From Nitrospirota bacterium (GTDB lineage Bacteria; Nitrospirota; 9FT-COMBO-42-15; HDB-SIOI813): 59,105 bases of DNA. The notes under the pieces were generated by a model, which worked only from the letters and a program-made list of their open reading frames with translations, had not been told where the DNA came from and ran no database searches. The stretch covers positions 1 to 59,105 of the forward strand of contig JADZCV010000026.1 of the NCBI GenBank assembly GCA_020851375.1, in the 5' to 3' direction. A program made the position numbers and the translations under genes. Positions 1-8,578 of the stretch are shown piece by piece (position 1 is the first letter of the stretch; each line of letters begins with the position of its first letter).

Positions 1-54
1 ACAGATCCAGAGACTGTCGTCCTGCCATTAGACGATCCCCCAGTTTTAGTTGTT

Positions 55-205
55 TTCGCTGAAAAATGCGGGGTACCCATTGCGCCGAAGGCAAATGCAA
101 TGGGTCCTGCGGCGTCAGGACTTAAGATTTGAGCTCCAACGTACAACACAGTACGCCTCAGCTCAAATCTTAAGTCCTTCCTTGCACCTGGGCATTTTTG
201 AGCTA
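55..205 (-). repeat. Long hairpin repeat, family H, copy 1
   Basis: Read on the minus strand this copy has the family's conserved left flank (ctcaaaaatgcccaggtgca), then AAGGA, a 15-nt arm, a GTAC-containing tip, the exact reverse complement of the arm, and TCCTGACGCCGCAG. The arm is CTTAAGATTTGAGCT. It differs at several positions from the copies at 58381 and 58635, yet the opposite arm has changed to match. The right flank of this copy carries an extra segment of about 30 nt that is itself an inverted repeat (CCCATTGC/GCAATGGG). Confidence 0.8.
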
Positions 206-350
206 AAACTGTATTGTTGCTGTATGCTCATACTTACCGTCCAGCCATTCTCAGGTTATGACTTTACAGAAAAAATGCTTTTGTGTCAATAGTTGAAAGA
301 CTATCTGTAGATCTACCACAAGCACGGTATAAGAACTTTCCCACAAGGAT

Positions 351-370
351 AGTGGATAACCTGTGGATAA
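351..370 (-). promoter_or_regulatory. Pair of DnaA-box-like nonamers
   Basis: AGTGGATAA (351-359) and TGTGGATAA (362-370) lie head to tail with an 11-bp period. The second is the exact complement of the consensus DnaA box TTATCCACA and the first differs by one base. Two weaker relatives, TTTCCCACA (about 338-346) and TTCTCCACA (about 525-533), lie nearby in AT-rich DNA. Such clusters mark origins or DnaA-regulated promoters. No dnaA, dnaN or parAB gene is within the window, so an origin is only a possibility. Confidence 0.45.
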
Positions 371-404
371 CACGCCTCCTGATGCCATTCAGCCCTCTTG
401 TATG

Positions 405-444
405 TTGACCTGCATGGTCAGTGCACATATTTTAAGCAGGTCAA
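405..444. repeat. Inverted repeat TTGACCTGC...GCAGGTCAA
   Basis: A perfect 9-bp inverted repeat (405-413 and 436-444) encloses 22 nt. The left half also pairs locally as TGACC/GGTCA. It could be an operator or a hairpin. There is no poly-T tract that would make it a terminator. Confidence 0.4.
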
Positions 445-637
445 TTATCCTGTATTATCAAATAGATGCAAGTTTTCAACAAGGAGTGAAATTGAAACAT
501 CCAACATATGGGTGTCTTCATATTTTCTCCACAAGATACTTTCTGAAACGTTCAAATACAGTTATTTATTTTTAATCTGAGGTGTGATAAACTACCCCCA
601 CTTTTTGTATATGCAACCCGGGTAAGGAGTAAAATTT

Positions 638-1006
638 ATGCGGCTGATCACAAGAAGTTTTGACAATGCGCCTGCTGATTCACTTGGTTATTCTGTTTTT
701 GCCATTTCCACAACAAGACCTCAGCGGCACAGGGATGTAACGATCCTTTGGCTTTTTACCCCAACCTTTGATGTACAGATTGAATACAATAAGACAAGGG
801 ATTCTGAAAAACTAAATGAAAGGATGTCGGCCATTCTGAAACAGCGTGCTTCAGCAGTTGAGGAGTGGGTAAAATCCAATGCAAACGCCAGGGTATGCCT
901 GCTCTGTTGGGAGAATGTAAATTCCTGTCACAGGAAACTTGTGGCAGAGGCCATTAGGGATGCAGGTGAAAAGGCAGGTGTGCCTGTATCAATAGATATT
1001 GCCTGA
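638..1006 (+). CDS. DUF488 family protein
   Basis: This encodes 122 residues. The C-terminal half has the DUF488 signature, a hydrophobic LLCWE segment followed by a Cys-His-Arg motif (SCHRKL) near residues 86-100. DUF488 proteins are small, widespread and biochemically uncharacterised; their conserved Cys and His/Arg residues resemble a nucleotide- or metal-binding site. The N-terminal part is divergent. The start is supported by taaggag about 9 nt upstream. A diguanylate cyclase gene begins 12 nt after the stop, so the two are probably cotranscribed, but a functional link is only inferred. Confidence 0.75.
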   Translation: MRLITRSFDNAPADSLGYSVFAISTTRPQRHRDVTILWLFTPTFDVQIEYNKTRDSEKLNERMSAILKQRASAVEEWVKSNANARVCLLCWENVNSCHRKLVAEAIRDAGEKAGVPVSIDIA

Positions 1007-1018
1007 TAAACAGTACGA

Positions 1019-2065
1019 ATGGAAAGCAGAGTCAACAGTAACGAAGATGATTTGCTGGACATAATCCTGAATGTCAATAAATCCCTGTTCTCCACACTCG
1101 AAACCAGAGATTTATTGTTTCTAATCGTTCAGAAAATATCTGAGGTAATCCCTGTCACGCGGTGTTCAATAGTGAATGTTGAGGCGGACAGGAATGTTGG
1201 AAATGTCCTTGCTACATACGAAGATCCATCCCTTGATTCCATAACATTAGACCTTGAAAAATATCCTGAGATTTCGAGGTCTGTAATTGACAATGATATC
1301 GTATATATCGGAGAAGTAGAAACAGATCCTATTCTTGACGGAGTCAGGGAAAAGATCCTCTCTTTAGGCATAAAATCAATCGTTATCATGCCTATACGTT
1401 ATTATGAAGGCGATAGGGGGTCACTTTTCCTGCGGACGTCAAGCAGGGGGAGCCGTTTCAGTGATAATGAGCTTAAACTGTTTCAGATCATAATAGAAGG
1501 TGCATCTGTGGCCCTTAAGAATGCCCATATGTTTAATGTAATGAGACAGGAGAAACTATCCCTTGAAAAAATGGTAATAACAGATGACCTGACACGATTA
1601 TACAATCACAAATATTTTGTAAGGAGACTCGGCGAGGAGTTTAAACGCACAAAAAGATACAGCGGTTCACTCTCCTGTATGATGATTGACCTCGATAATT
1701 TTAAGCGGATTAATGATACTTATGGACATCAGGCAGGTGATAAGGTCTTAAGGGATGTGGCAAAGGTGCTAAAGAAGAGTGTCAGGGAAACTGATGTCAT
1801 TGCAAGGTATGGAGGCGAAGAGTTCGGTGTAATCCTGCCGCATAGTATAAGAGAGGATGCCCTGAGGCTGGCAGAGCGCATCAGGACTTCAGTCAGAAGC
1901 TTTAAATTTGACAGTGTTAAAGAGGGGGAGGTGATAACTGTCAGTATTGGTGTTACAACATACCCGCATCCTGAAATAACCGACAATGACGACCTTGTCC
2001 GAAAGGCTGATAAAGCGTTGTATAAAGCCAAGGAGGGTGGGAAGGATCAGGTTGTCAGTTTGTGA
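1019..2065 (+). CDS. GAF-GGDEF diguanylate cyclase
   Basis: This 348-residue soluble protein has an N-terminal GAF-type sensor domain (about residues 10-170), a short linker, and a GGDEF domain (about 185-345). Diguanylate cyclases make cyclic di-GMP from two GTP. The catalytic loop reads YGGEEF (GGEEF at 265-269), as in active enzymes. An RETD inhibitory-site motif ends five residues before it, suggesting product feedback. DDLTRLYNHKYF and YGHQAGDK are typical of the fold. No transmembrane segment is visible, so the signal is probably cytoplasmic. It lies 12 nt downstream of the DUF488 gene. Confidence 0.92.
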   Translation: MESRVNSNEDDLLDIILNVNKSLFSTLETRDLLFLIVQKISEVIPVTRCSIVNVEADRNVGNVLATYEDPSLDSITLDLEKYPEISRSVIDNDIVYIGEVETDPILDGVREKILSLGIKSIVIMPIRYYEGDRGSLFLRTSSRGSRFSDNELKLFQIIIEGASVALKNAHMFNVMRQEKLSLEKMVITDDLTRLYNHKYFVRRLGEEFKRTKRYSGSLSCMMIDLDNFKRINDTYGHQAGDKVLRDVAKVLKKSVRETDVIARYGGEEFGVILPHSIREDALRLAERIRTSVRSFKFDSVKEGEVITVSIGVTTYPHPEITDNDDLVRKADKALYKAKEGGKDQVVSL

Positions 2066-2074
2066 CACAAATCA

Positions 2075-2233
2075 TTATTTTCCTTCGGCCGCTGCCTCCT
2101 TTTTTGCAGCTTCTTCTCCAGATTTATAGATATCAATTATGCTGATTACTTTGATATTAGCAGTTTCAAGGGCCTTTTTTATCTGAGCCATCTTTGCGTC
2201 TTCCACCTTTACTATATAATTAATTGTTGCCAT
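2075..2233 (-). CDS. Small hypothetical protein, 52 aa
   Basis: A short ORF runs from the ATG at 2233 to a TAA at 2075, with a strong Shine-Dalgarno GGAGG seven nt before the start. The product begins MATINYIVKVEDAKM and ends in a charged, Ala/Glu/Lys-rich tail. The pattern suggests a short beta strand, an amphipathic helix, a second strand (KVISIIDIY) and a helical tail. No family is recognised. It converges with the diguanylate cyclase gene, nine nt after that gene's stop. The SD, clean codon usage and charged tail argue for a real gene. Confidence 0.6.
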   Translation of the reverse strand: MATINYIVKVEDAKMAQIKKALETANIKVISIIDIYKSGEEAAKKEAAAEGK

Positions 2234-2293
2234 TCAATCGCCTCCGTATGGAATAATAATTTATGATGTTGTAGAATGTAGCAATATTAGTAG

Positions 2294-2306
2294 TGGTTGT
2301 CAACCA
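2294..2306. repeat. 13-bp palindrome TGGTTG-T-CAACCA
   Basis: A perfect palindrome lies in the divergent gap between the 52-aa gene (minus) and the PAP2-GT39 gene (plus). Position and symmetry would suit an operator. No regulator can be assigned. Confidence 0.3.
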
Positions 2307-2358
2307 ATAATGGTAATGCGCAGCAGGTATCCGTACCTGAATGAATATTATTAACTGA

Positions 2359-4617
2359 ATGAAAGTTATCATACCTTTAATCTTAGTCTTGCTGTTTTTT
2401 ACTGATAATCGCGCGGCCGGTTTAGCAGAGTTATTTAATAATTCTTTAATGAAAGACTTCATGTCATGGATGAGTTACCTCGGTCTGGGGTGGATTCAGG
2501 TTTTGTTTTGTTTTGTTATTATATTAATTGGTTTGATCATAAAAAGAGATGAAAAGATAATTGATGCAGGGAAAAAGGGCATTTATGCCATTGCTGCATC
2601 AGGCGTGCTGGTTCAGATCATCAAACATATTATTGGCAGGCCCCGTCCAGGGGTGATGAAGGAATTTGGATTTACCCTTGGTCCATCCATTATACCGGGA
2701 TATGATTCTTTTCCATCAGGGCATGCCACCTCGGCTTTCGCATTTGCATACGCCTTGTCCAAATTCTTCCCATGGATGAGATATCTCCTGTACAGTTATG
2801 CCATCCTTGTTTGCGTTTCAAGGATTTATGTAGGCGCCCACTTTCCGTCTGATGTCTTTGCAGGGATTCTGCTTGGCACATGGACAGGGCATGCAGTGGT
2901 TAATAAAGGGATGGGGTATCTCAGGGAAATTGTCAGGAAATATGGTGTGCCAATTGGTATTGCTGCACTTAGCTTTTTCATCTTTTTCTACAATCTTGAC
3001 AACACCGGCCTTTTTGATGTTGATGAGGCAGTCTATGCTGAGGCTTCGAGGGAGATGATAGAGACTGGAGATTTTATAACACCACAATATAATTACACAA
3101 ACCGGTATGACAAGCCGGTCTTCTATTACTGGCTAATGTCAGCGGCGTTCAGGGCCTTCGGTGTTACGGAGTTTGCCGCACGTCTGTGGTCTGCTGTCTT
3201 CGGTGTCCTGCTTACATTAATGTGTTACTATGTAATCCGCCGCATCGGGCATCCTGCCTGGGGTGCTATATCTGCCCTCATATTTGTTACATCTCTTGAG
3301 GTGATTGTGCTTGCACATGCCTCTATTACTGACATGACGCTTACTTTTTTTATTACGTCCTCCCTGTTCTGCTTTTTCCTCGGTTATGCAGGAGTTCGTA
3401 ATGCGGTTAATAAAGCATCACACAGTATAAATTGGTGGTATATTGGTTTTTATGTAAGTCTGGCCTTTGCTGTTCTTACAAAGGGGCCTGTTGGAGTAGT
3501 ACTGCCAGGCGCCATTATATTTATATTTCTTGTTATTAAGGGGGATTTTCTTAAGACATTTAAGAACCTGCACATCGTCTCAGGTATGATCATATTTCTT
3601 GCCGTTGCCCTTCCATGGTATCTGACAGAGATTAGTATTAATGGATGGGAATACATAGATGCCTTTTTCCTGAAACACAATGTCACCAGATTTACAGGTG
3701 TTGTCTCGGGACACAGCGGCCCTGTCTATTATTTCATTCCTGTCATCCTGATTGCCTTTTTTCCCTGGAGCGCCTTTCTGCCGCAGGCGTTATACAAATA
3801 TTTCCCGCGATCAGGGCATAGGGGCAGGAATGAGCCTGCTGTGTCAATCACAATATTCTCTGTGATATGGTTTCTGGTAATTTTCATATTTTTTTCTGTA
3901 TCAAAGACCAAGTTGCCTGGATATATTGGCCCTCTGTCAGCGCCGCTTGCCATTATGATCGGCAGATTGTGGTATGATTATGCTTATCCTGATATTGCCG
4001 GTGTGGAACAGTCAGATAGAAAGGGAATAAGGTTCTCCTTAGTCTGCCTGGTTATACTATCACTGATAATTGCCGCAGGAGCCGTGATATTGCCGGCCTG
4101 CTTATCCGGCTCTGCCATAATGCTGAGGCAGTTTCAGTGGCCCGTAGAACTGGGAAATGGATTCTACTATATAGCTGCGGTTATAATTGCAGGGATGTCT
4201 ATATCTCTCCTTGCACTCTGGCGGGAGAGGAGGGGCGTTGCTATTGGCATATTGACAGGTATGGCTGCGGTTGTATCTTGTATACTATTCTCCTCTGTAA
4301 TCCCACTTGCTGATAAACATCTTCAGTCAACATTAAGGGATTTCTCAAGGATTGCATCTGCCCAAATGGATGCGCATGACAAACTTGTTGTCTTTGGCCT
4401 TAATAAACCAAGCATATTGTTTTATGCTCAGCGTCCTGCTACCATAATGTTGTCGCGTGAGAGGGACAAATTGACTGAAATGATAGAGTCACAGGATAGG
4501 GTTTTCATAATTTCAAAGACATCAGCGATAGAAGATTTATCCGGACATCCTCATCTGTATGTCCAGTATGAGAAGGGTGGATACACCCTTGCAACTAACA
4601 GGCCTGTTAACAGGTGA
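2359..4617 (+). CDS. PAP2 phosphatase-GT39 (ArnT/PMT-like) fusion protein
   Basis: This 752-residue polytopic membrane protein joins two enzymes. Residues about 40-190 form a PAP2-type lipid phosphatase with all three catalytic motifs: K-x6-RP (KHIIGRPRP), PSGH, and SR-x5-H-x3-D (SRIYVGAHFPSD). Residues about 205-750 match the GT39/ArnT family, whose members transfer a sugar from a polyprenyl-phosphate carrier in the outer leaflet of the inner membrane. The first loop keeps the acidic DVDEAVYAEASREM motif and the YDKPVFYYWL segment. The GT2 and flippase-like genes that follow support a lipid-linked sugar pathway. The fusion could recycle the released carrier phosphate on site, which is inference. 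Confidence 0.9.
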   Translation: MKVIIPLILVLLFFTDNRAAGLAELFNNSLMKDFMSWMSYLGLGWIQVLFCFVIILIGLIIKRDEKIIDAGKKGIYAIAASGVLVQIIKHIIGRPRPGVMKEFGFTLGPSIIPGYDSFPSGHATSAFAFAYALSKFFPWMRYLLYSYAILVCVSRIYVGAHFPSDVFAGILLGTWTGHAVVNKGMGYLREIVRKYGVPIGIAALSFFIFFYNLDNTGLFDVDEAVYAEASREMIETGDFITPQYNYTNRYDKPVFYYWLMSAAFRAFGVTEFAARLWSAVFGVLLTLMCYYVIRRIGHPAWGAISALIFVTSLEVIVLAHASITDMTLTFFITSSLFCFFLGYAGVRNAVNKASHSINWWYIGFYVSLAFAVLTKGPVGVVLPGAIIFIFLVIKGDFLKTFKNLHIVSGMIIFLAVALPWYLTEISINGWEYIDAFFLKHNVTRFTGVVSGHSGPVYYFIPVILIAFFPWSAFLPQALYKYFPRSGHRGRNEPAVSITIFSVIWFLVIFIFFSVSKTKLPGYIGPLSAPLAIMIGRLWYDYAYPDIAGVEQSDRKGIRFSLVCLVILSLIIAAGAVILPACLSGSAIMLRQFQWPVELGNGFYYIAAVIIAGMSISLLALWRERRGVAIGILTGMAAVVSCILFSSVIPLADKHLQSTLRDFSRIASAQMDAHDKLVVFGLNKPSILFYAQRPATIMLSRERDKLTEMIESQDRVFIISKTSAIEDLSGHPHLYVQYEKGGYTLATNRPVNR

Positions 4618-4750
4618 GCCGTCATGAGCCGGTGGCTGACAAGGGGTTATGAAAACGTCATTCCCGCGTAAGCGGGAATCCAGACCTATGGCCTGGTTCT
4701 GGATTCCACTTCCGTGGGAATGATGTGTAGACAGGAGCATTTTAAGGTGA
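4615..4750. repeat. Palindromic repeat, family R, copy 1
   Basis: The core (4657-4723) begins GTCATTCCCGCGTAAGCGGG and ends GGGAATGAT, with CCAGACC...TCTGGATTCC pairing inside. It is preceded by GTGAGCCGTCATGAGC, a tag also seen at 10831 and 55026. Other copies are at 54058, 54909 and 55069. This is a MITE/REP-like family with inverted ends and no coding capacity. This copy is shorter than the others. Confidence 0.85.
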
Positions 4751-4832
4751 GAGTCTGTAATGAAGGCAGCGCCGGTACTGATGGCCTGCCTTATGTGGCA
4801 GATACCCGCCATTTCAGGGCGAAGGAGGCAGG

Positions 4833-5819
4833 TTGAAAATACAGGAAGGGAAAGTGGAACTGGTTAAGGATAAACCATATTTATCTGTTGTCATCCCTGT
4901 CTACAACGAGGCAGATAATATCCCGGGATTGAACTCGTCTATTATGGATGTCCTCTTTAAGACAGGACAGATATTTGAGATTATTTATGTGGATGATTGC
5001 AGCACAGATGAGACCTTTTCCATACTCAGGAAGATTTGTGCTCAATATGGATATGTGAGGGCCGTTAGATTAAGGAGGAACTTCGGACAGTCTGCCGCCA
5101 TGTCAGCAGGGTTTGATTTTGCAAGGGGAGAGATAGTAGTTGCCATGGACGGTGATATGCAGAATGACCCGGCAGACATACCTGCATTGCTGACTAAGCT
5201 GAATGAAGGATATGACGTTGTTAATGGGTGGAGAAAGGACAGGAAAGACCGTCTGTTTTCAAGAAGGATCCCGTCTGTGATTGCAAACTGGATAATCGGG
5301 AGGACTACAGGAGTAAGATTGCACGACTATGGTTGTTCACTCAAGGCCTACCGTGCAGAGGTCATCAAGAACGTGCCGCTGTATGGCGGGTTGCACCGTT
5401 TTATACCTGCCCTTGCAAGCATCTATGGGGCAAGGATTACTGAGATGGCTGTAAACCACCACCCAAGGCTTCATGGAAAGAGCAAGTACACCATCTCCCG
5501 TGCATTCCGGGTTCTGATAGACCTCATTGCAGTTATTTTCCTCAAGTTCTTCCTTGAAAGGCCTCTCCATATATTCGGGTGGTCAGGCATCGTATTATTA
5601 CTGAGCGGCACACTGATTGATGGTTACCTGGCTTTTCAAAAGATATTCCATGCTGCCAGTCTGTCCAACAGGCCATTGCTGCTGTTCGGAACCCTGCTTA
5701 TCCTGGCAGGCCTTCAGTTATTCAGTATGGGGATACTTGCAGAGATACAGGTGAGGACATATTATGAATCGCAGGGTAAACCTATTTATAGTGTACGGGA
5801 CAGGATTAATCTCGAATGA
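4833..5819 (+). CDS. Polyprenyl-phosphate glycosyltransferase (GT2, DPM/GtrB-like)
   Basis: The product has 328 residues from a TTG start preceded by GGAGG. The GT2 domain (about residues 17-235) shows the VIPVYNEADNIP nucleotide-sugar site, the DDCSTD motif and the metal-binding DGDMQND. Two hydrophobic C-terminal segments (about 235-258 and 272-295) anchor it in the inner membrane, as in GtrB and ArnC. The family loads a sugar from a nucleotide sugar onto undecaprenyl phosphate on the cytoplasmic side. The upstream GT39 fusion would use this donor and the downstream gene overlaps by 4 nt. The sugar cannot be told from sequence. Confidence 0.9.
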   Translation: MKIQEGKVELVKDKPYLSVVIPVYNEADNIPGLNSSIMDVLFKTGQIFEIIYVDDCSTDETFSILRKICAQYGYVRAVRLRRNFGQSAAMSAGFDFARGEIVVAMDGDMQNDPADIPALLTKLNEGYDVVNGWRKDRKDRLFSRRIPSVIANWIIGRTTGVRLHDYGCSLKAYRAEVIKNVPLYGGLHRFIPALASIYGARITEMAVNHHPRLHGKSKYTISRAFRVLIDLIAVIFLKFFLERPLHIFGWSGIVLLLSGTLIDGYLAFQKIFHAASLSNRPLLLFGTLLILAGLQLFSMGILAEIQVRTYYESQGKPIYSVRDRINLE

Positions 5820-6718
5820 AAAAGGTCATAATTACTTTGCTGAAGGCGGGTGTCAGCATTGCCATCATTGTCTACCTCTTCAGGACTATAGACTTTGCCG
5901 AGGTCTGGCAGCTATTTAAAAATGTGCATGTTGAATATCTTATTTTTGCCCTCTGTCTTTATCTGGCAGGGCAGGTGTTATGTGTCTACCGCTGGAAACT
6001 GGTGGCATCCCTGATGGGATTTCATAACAGTTTCAGAGAGTTCTTTATTTACTATTTTATAGGTATGTTCTTCAACCTGTTTCTGCCGACAGCTATAGGA
6101 GGGGACGTCGGCAAATGTATTTATCTTGCCAGGGGAAACAAAAAGGTCCTTAGGGCAGCCGTATCTGTCCTTGCAGACAGGGGGGCTGGACTTATAGTGA
6201 TGGTAGCAATTGCCGGCGTTTCACTTATGCTGATCAACGGGATTTCACTCCCATCATCCCTGCCTGCAGGCATATTAGTGGGGAATGTTGCTATGGTGGT
6301 AGGGCTTTTCACACCCCTGTTTGCAGGTAAATTGCTCTCAAGGCTTGGAGAGAAGGTCAATCTCCTTTTAACATACTGGAAACAACCGGCGCCGCTGATA
6401 AAAGCAATCGGGATATCTGTAATCTTCCATGCACTGATTATAATAATCCATATCCTGATAGGGATGTCTCTTGACATGTCTATCCCGTGGAAATTCTATC
6501 TTCTGGTAGTACCCCTGGTTGTTTTAGTGAGCATGATTCCTGTCAGTTTAAGCGGCATAGGTTTGAGGGAAGGGGCATATGTCTTTTTTCTCGCATTTGT
6601 AAATGTACCCAGGACAGAGGCTCTTACATTTGCATTTGGATGGTTTACGATATTGATAATCTCAAGCCTTGCCGGCGGCATTGTTTTTGCCATACATTCA
6701 TTTGTCAGTAAAAAGTAG
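5816..6718 (+). CDS. Lysylphosphatidylglycerol synthase TM-region / UPF0104 family protein
   Basis: This 300-residue protein has seven or eight predicted membrane helices and matches the flippase-like half of MprF (AglD/UPF0104). Family features are FFNLFLPTAIGGDVGK around residues 83-98 and SLSGIGLREGAYVFFL near 244-260. It lacks the soluble aminoacyl-transferase domain of MprF, so it does not make lysyl-PG. It starts with an ATGA overlap with the GT2 gene, so the two are translationally coupled. The context suggests it moves or handles the lipid-linked sugar, which is inferred. Confidence 0.85.
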   Translation: MKKVIITLLKAGVSIAIIVYLFRTIDFAEVWQLFKNVHVEYLIFALCLYLAGQVLCVYRWKLVASLMGFHNSFREFFIYYFIGMFFNLFLPTAIGGDVGKCIYLARGNKKVLRAAVSVLADRGAGLIVMVAIAGVSLMLINGISLPSSLPAGILVGNVAMVVGLFTPLFAGKLLSRLGEKVNLLLTYWKQPAPLIKAIGISVIFHALIIIIHILIGMSLDMSIPWKFYLLVVPLVVLVSMIPVSLSGIGLREGAYVFFLAFVNVPRTEALTFAFGWFTILIISSLAGGIVFAIHSFVSKK

Positions 6719-6739
6719 CACCGTCCTTTATAACGGGCA

Positions 6740-8293
6740 TTACGCCCTGCTCCTTACCTGAAGAAGGAGCAGTAAAATTCCGACAGCCGCGTAGCATAAA
6801 GCAAACTCTCCTGCCGCCCCCGGTCCGAACCTGTTTGTGATGCCGGTTGGTGTAAGCGTATAGGCATGTATTATCCCGAAGTAGGATAGTATTGCGGCGC
6901 TGAATGCCCACAGTGATGCCTTCCAGTAGTATCTTTCTATGACATGTACTGACATTGCTGCAAGGATCATGGATGTGAATATGAACCCCTGGCTGAGTGA
7001 AATGGCGCCGGTAATCGGCAAAATTCCCTGAAAAGAGCCACTGGTAACAGTGTTGTAGAGATTGGTGCCTGCTGCCCGCAGGCCTGTGTCAACCATATTC
7101 AGTCCCCACGATGCAAAGGCCGGGAACAGTCCCATGGCGACTGCAAGGGCGTGCTGTTTAGGCGTTTCCTGAAAGGCCTGTGCTGCGATAACAATACCTA
7201 TCCATAACAGGATGCCTATGCCTGCCTCAATAGGTATTATCCTGAGGACGGAATCCATTGTGCCTGTGAGGCATATTGCCACGATGAATATGCCGTTTAA
7301 AATCGAATATCCGGTGCGTGCGCCAAGGGCCTTCCACCCGGGATGCCCGATGTAGATGGTAGTTGGAAAGCAGCTCCCGAGGAATGAAGCAAGGATGCTG
7401 CCGAGGCCGTTGGCAAGGAGTGATGACGATGTGTCATATTTGTCACCGGCTGCCTCAGCGCTCTCGAGGTTCTGTAAAGAGCCGACTACATTAAACAGTC
7501 CCATAGGGATTATGACAGACATGTAGCGCCAGACATATTCACTTGTGATGAGGCTAAATATACTGTCAACCACAGGGATTGGAAGGTGGAGACTCACCTC
7601 TATACCCTTGCTCCAGTCTGGATCAAAGTAACCGCTGATCCCTGATAGTTTGAGGAGCCATGCAACTGCAGTTCCTGTAATGATGGCAAGCAGTCCCCCT
7701 GGTAGTCCTCCCGGCATCCTGACATGAGACATGTAATAGAAGAGTATGATGGCCATTGGGACAAAAGTCAGGGCTGGCTTTGCAAATATCTGGAATGTGA
7801 ATTCCATCGAAATAAAGGTTACTGCAATACCGGCGAGTGTCGATAGCAGGGCGGCCCTTGGCGTAACCTTGCGTATCCAGCCTCCGACCAAAGCGCCTGC
7901 AGTCTCAATAATGCCGCTGAACAGACAGGCAACGAGTCCTATCTTCCAGGTAAAGACCGGGTCTTTGGTCTCGTTATATACGGGCGCCATTATAAAGAAG
8001 ATGTAAGCGAAGAGGCTTACCGTGTTGATCCCGTAGGGGAGTGCGGTCACGTCATCCCTGCCTGTTCTCATAGCGAGTTTACGCGCCTGTATTGAGTAGA
8101 AGATGTTGCCGCTTATGATAGAAATGGCAGCCCCGGGCAGGATATATTTAAATATGATGTCTTCAGGAATTCCGGCTACCCTGTTTGTCAGGGTAACGAT
8201 CAGCATCAACTGGATCAGATTGTCAATGGCAAGACCAAAGAAACCGTCGAGGTCTTTTCTGACAAACCACGGATATGATGGGTGCGAGGCCAT
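6740..8293 (-). CDS. NCS2-family (xanthine/uracil permease-like) transporter
   Basis: This 517-residue integral membrane protein has about 12-14 hydrophobic segments. The start MASHPSYPWFVRKDLDGFFGLAIDNL and the segment GDDVTALPYGINTVSLFA resemble the AzgA-like uncharacterised branch of the NCS2 family, which moves nucleobases or related anions by ion symport. Substrate residues do not allow a specific call. It converges with the flippase-like gene, leaving only about 20 nt between stops. A GCTCCTT/AAGGAGC hairpin near its 3' end could help terminate both transcripts. Confidence 0.8.
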   Translation of the reverse strand: MASHPSYPWFVRKDLDGFFGLAIDNLIQLMLIVTLTNRVAGIPEDIIFKYILPGAAISIISGNIFYSIQARKLAMRTGRDDVTALPYGINTVSLFAYIFFIMAPVYNETKDPVFTWKIGLVACLFSGIIETAGALVGGWIRKVTPRAALLSTLAGIAVTFISMEFTFQIFAKPALTFVPMAIILFYYMSHVRMPGGLPGGLLAIITGTAVAWLLKLSGISGYFDPDWSKGIEVSLHLPIPVVDSIFSLITSEYVWRYMSVIIPMGLFNVVGSLQNLESAEAAGDKYDTSSSLLANGLGSILASFLGSCFPTTIYIGHPGWKALGARTGYSILNGIFIVAICLTGTMDSVLRIIPIEAGIGILLWIGIVIAAQAFQETPKQHALAVAMGLFPAFASWGLNMVDTGLRAAGTNLYNTVTSGSFQGILPITGAISLSQGFIFTSMILAAMSVHVIERYYWKASLWAFSAAILSYFGIIHAYTLTPTGITNRFGPGAAGEFALCYAAVGILLLLLQVRSRA

Positions 8294-8541
8294 GTTCAGG
8301 CGATAGTTATAGCACAGTTGTCATTTTTCTTCCAGACTGTCAATCCTGACATTGAAACCTGTGACGCAAATCTTCATGTCAAAACCAAATATAGAACTAC
8401 TGATGCAGACAAGAGAGTTTCGTGCACTTACCCCAGGTCCGGCGAGGATTGCAGCCATTTTAAAATTTGTGTAGATGGGAAACCAGTTTAGAAGGCTGAA
8501 ATTCTTCAGTATATCGTCGGACATTTGTGTCAATTCCGGAA

Positions 8542-8570
8542 TTGTCCCATCTGCCCAATTTTGCTATAGT
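8542..8570 (+). promoter_or_regulatory. Promoter of lipA, predicted near-leaderless
   Basis: TTGTCC (8542-8547), a 17-nt spacer and TATAGT (8565-8570) form a good sigma70-type promoter. The expected transcription start is around 8577, two nt before the ATG of lipA. No Shine-Dalgarno precedes that ATG. Confidence 0.55.
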
Positions 8571-8578
8571 ATATACAA

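Larger units (their letters stand above)
1..637. other. Intergenic region with repeat and DnaA-box-like sites
   Basis: No convincing gene is seen here. The short ORFs have no ribosome binding site and overlap a hairpin repeat (about 55-205) or AT-rich DNA. The left part holds a reverse-oriented copy of the hairpin family also found between the tRNA genes near 58.4-58.8 kb. The middle has two head-to-tail DnaA-box-like nonamers (351-370) and a 9-bp inverted repeat (405-413 with 436-444). The stretch ends with an SD-like taaggag just before the start at 638. Confidence 0.7.

Noticed and set aside
50-292. An 80-codon ORF in the left intergenic region
   Set aside because: It reads straight through the family H hairpin, so its sequence is explained by the repeat.
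474-504. CRISPR-repeat-like ending (aaattgaaac) in the first intergenic region
   Set aside because: Only one occurrence is present, with no spacer-repeat array and no cas gene in the window.
4760-4867. A 35-codon ORF before the GT2 gene
   Set aside because: It starts in the tail of a repeat without an SD and its product has no pattern; it overlaps the GT2 start.
8294-8578. Short ORFs of 69-70 codons on both strands in the gap before lipA
   Set aside because: Neither has an SD or a recognisable product, and they overlap each other. Part of the gap is explained by the lipA promoter.
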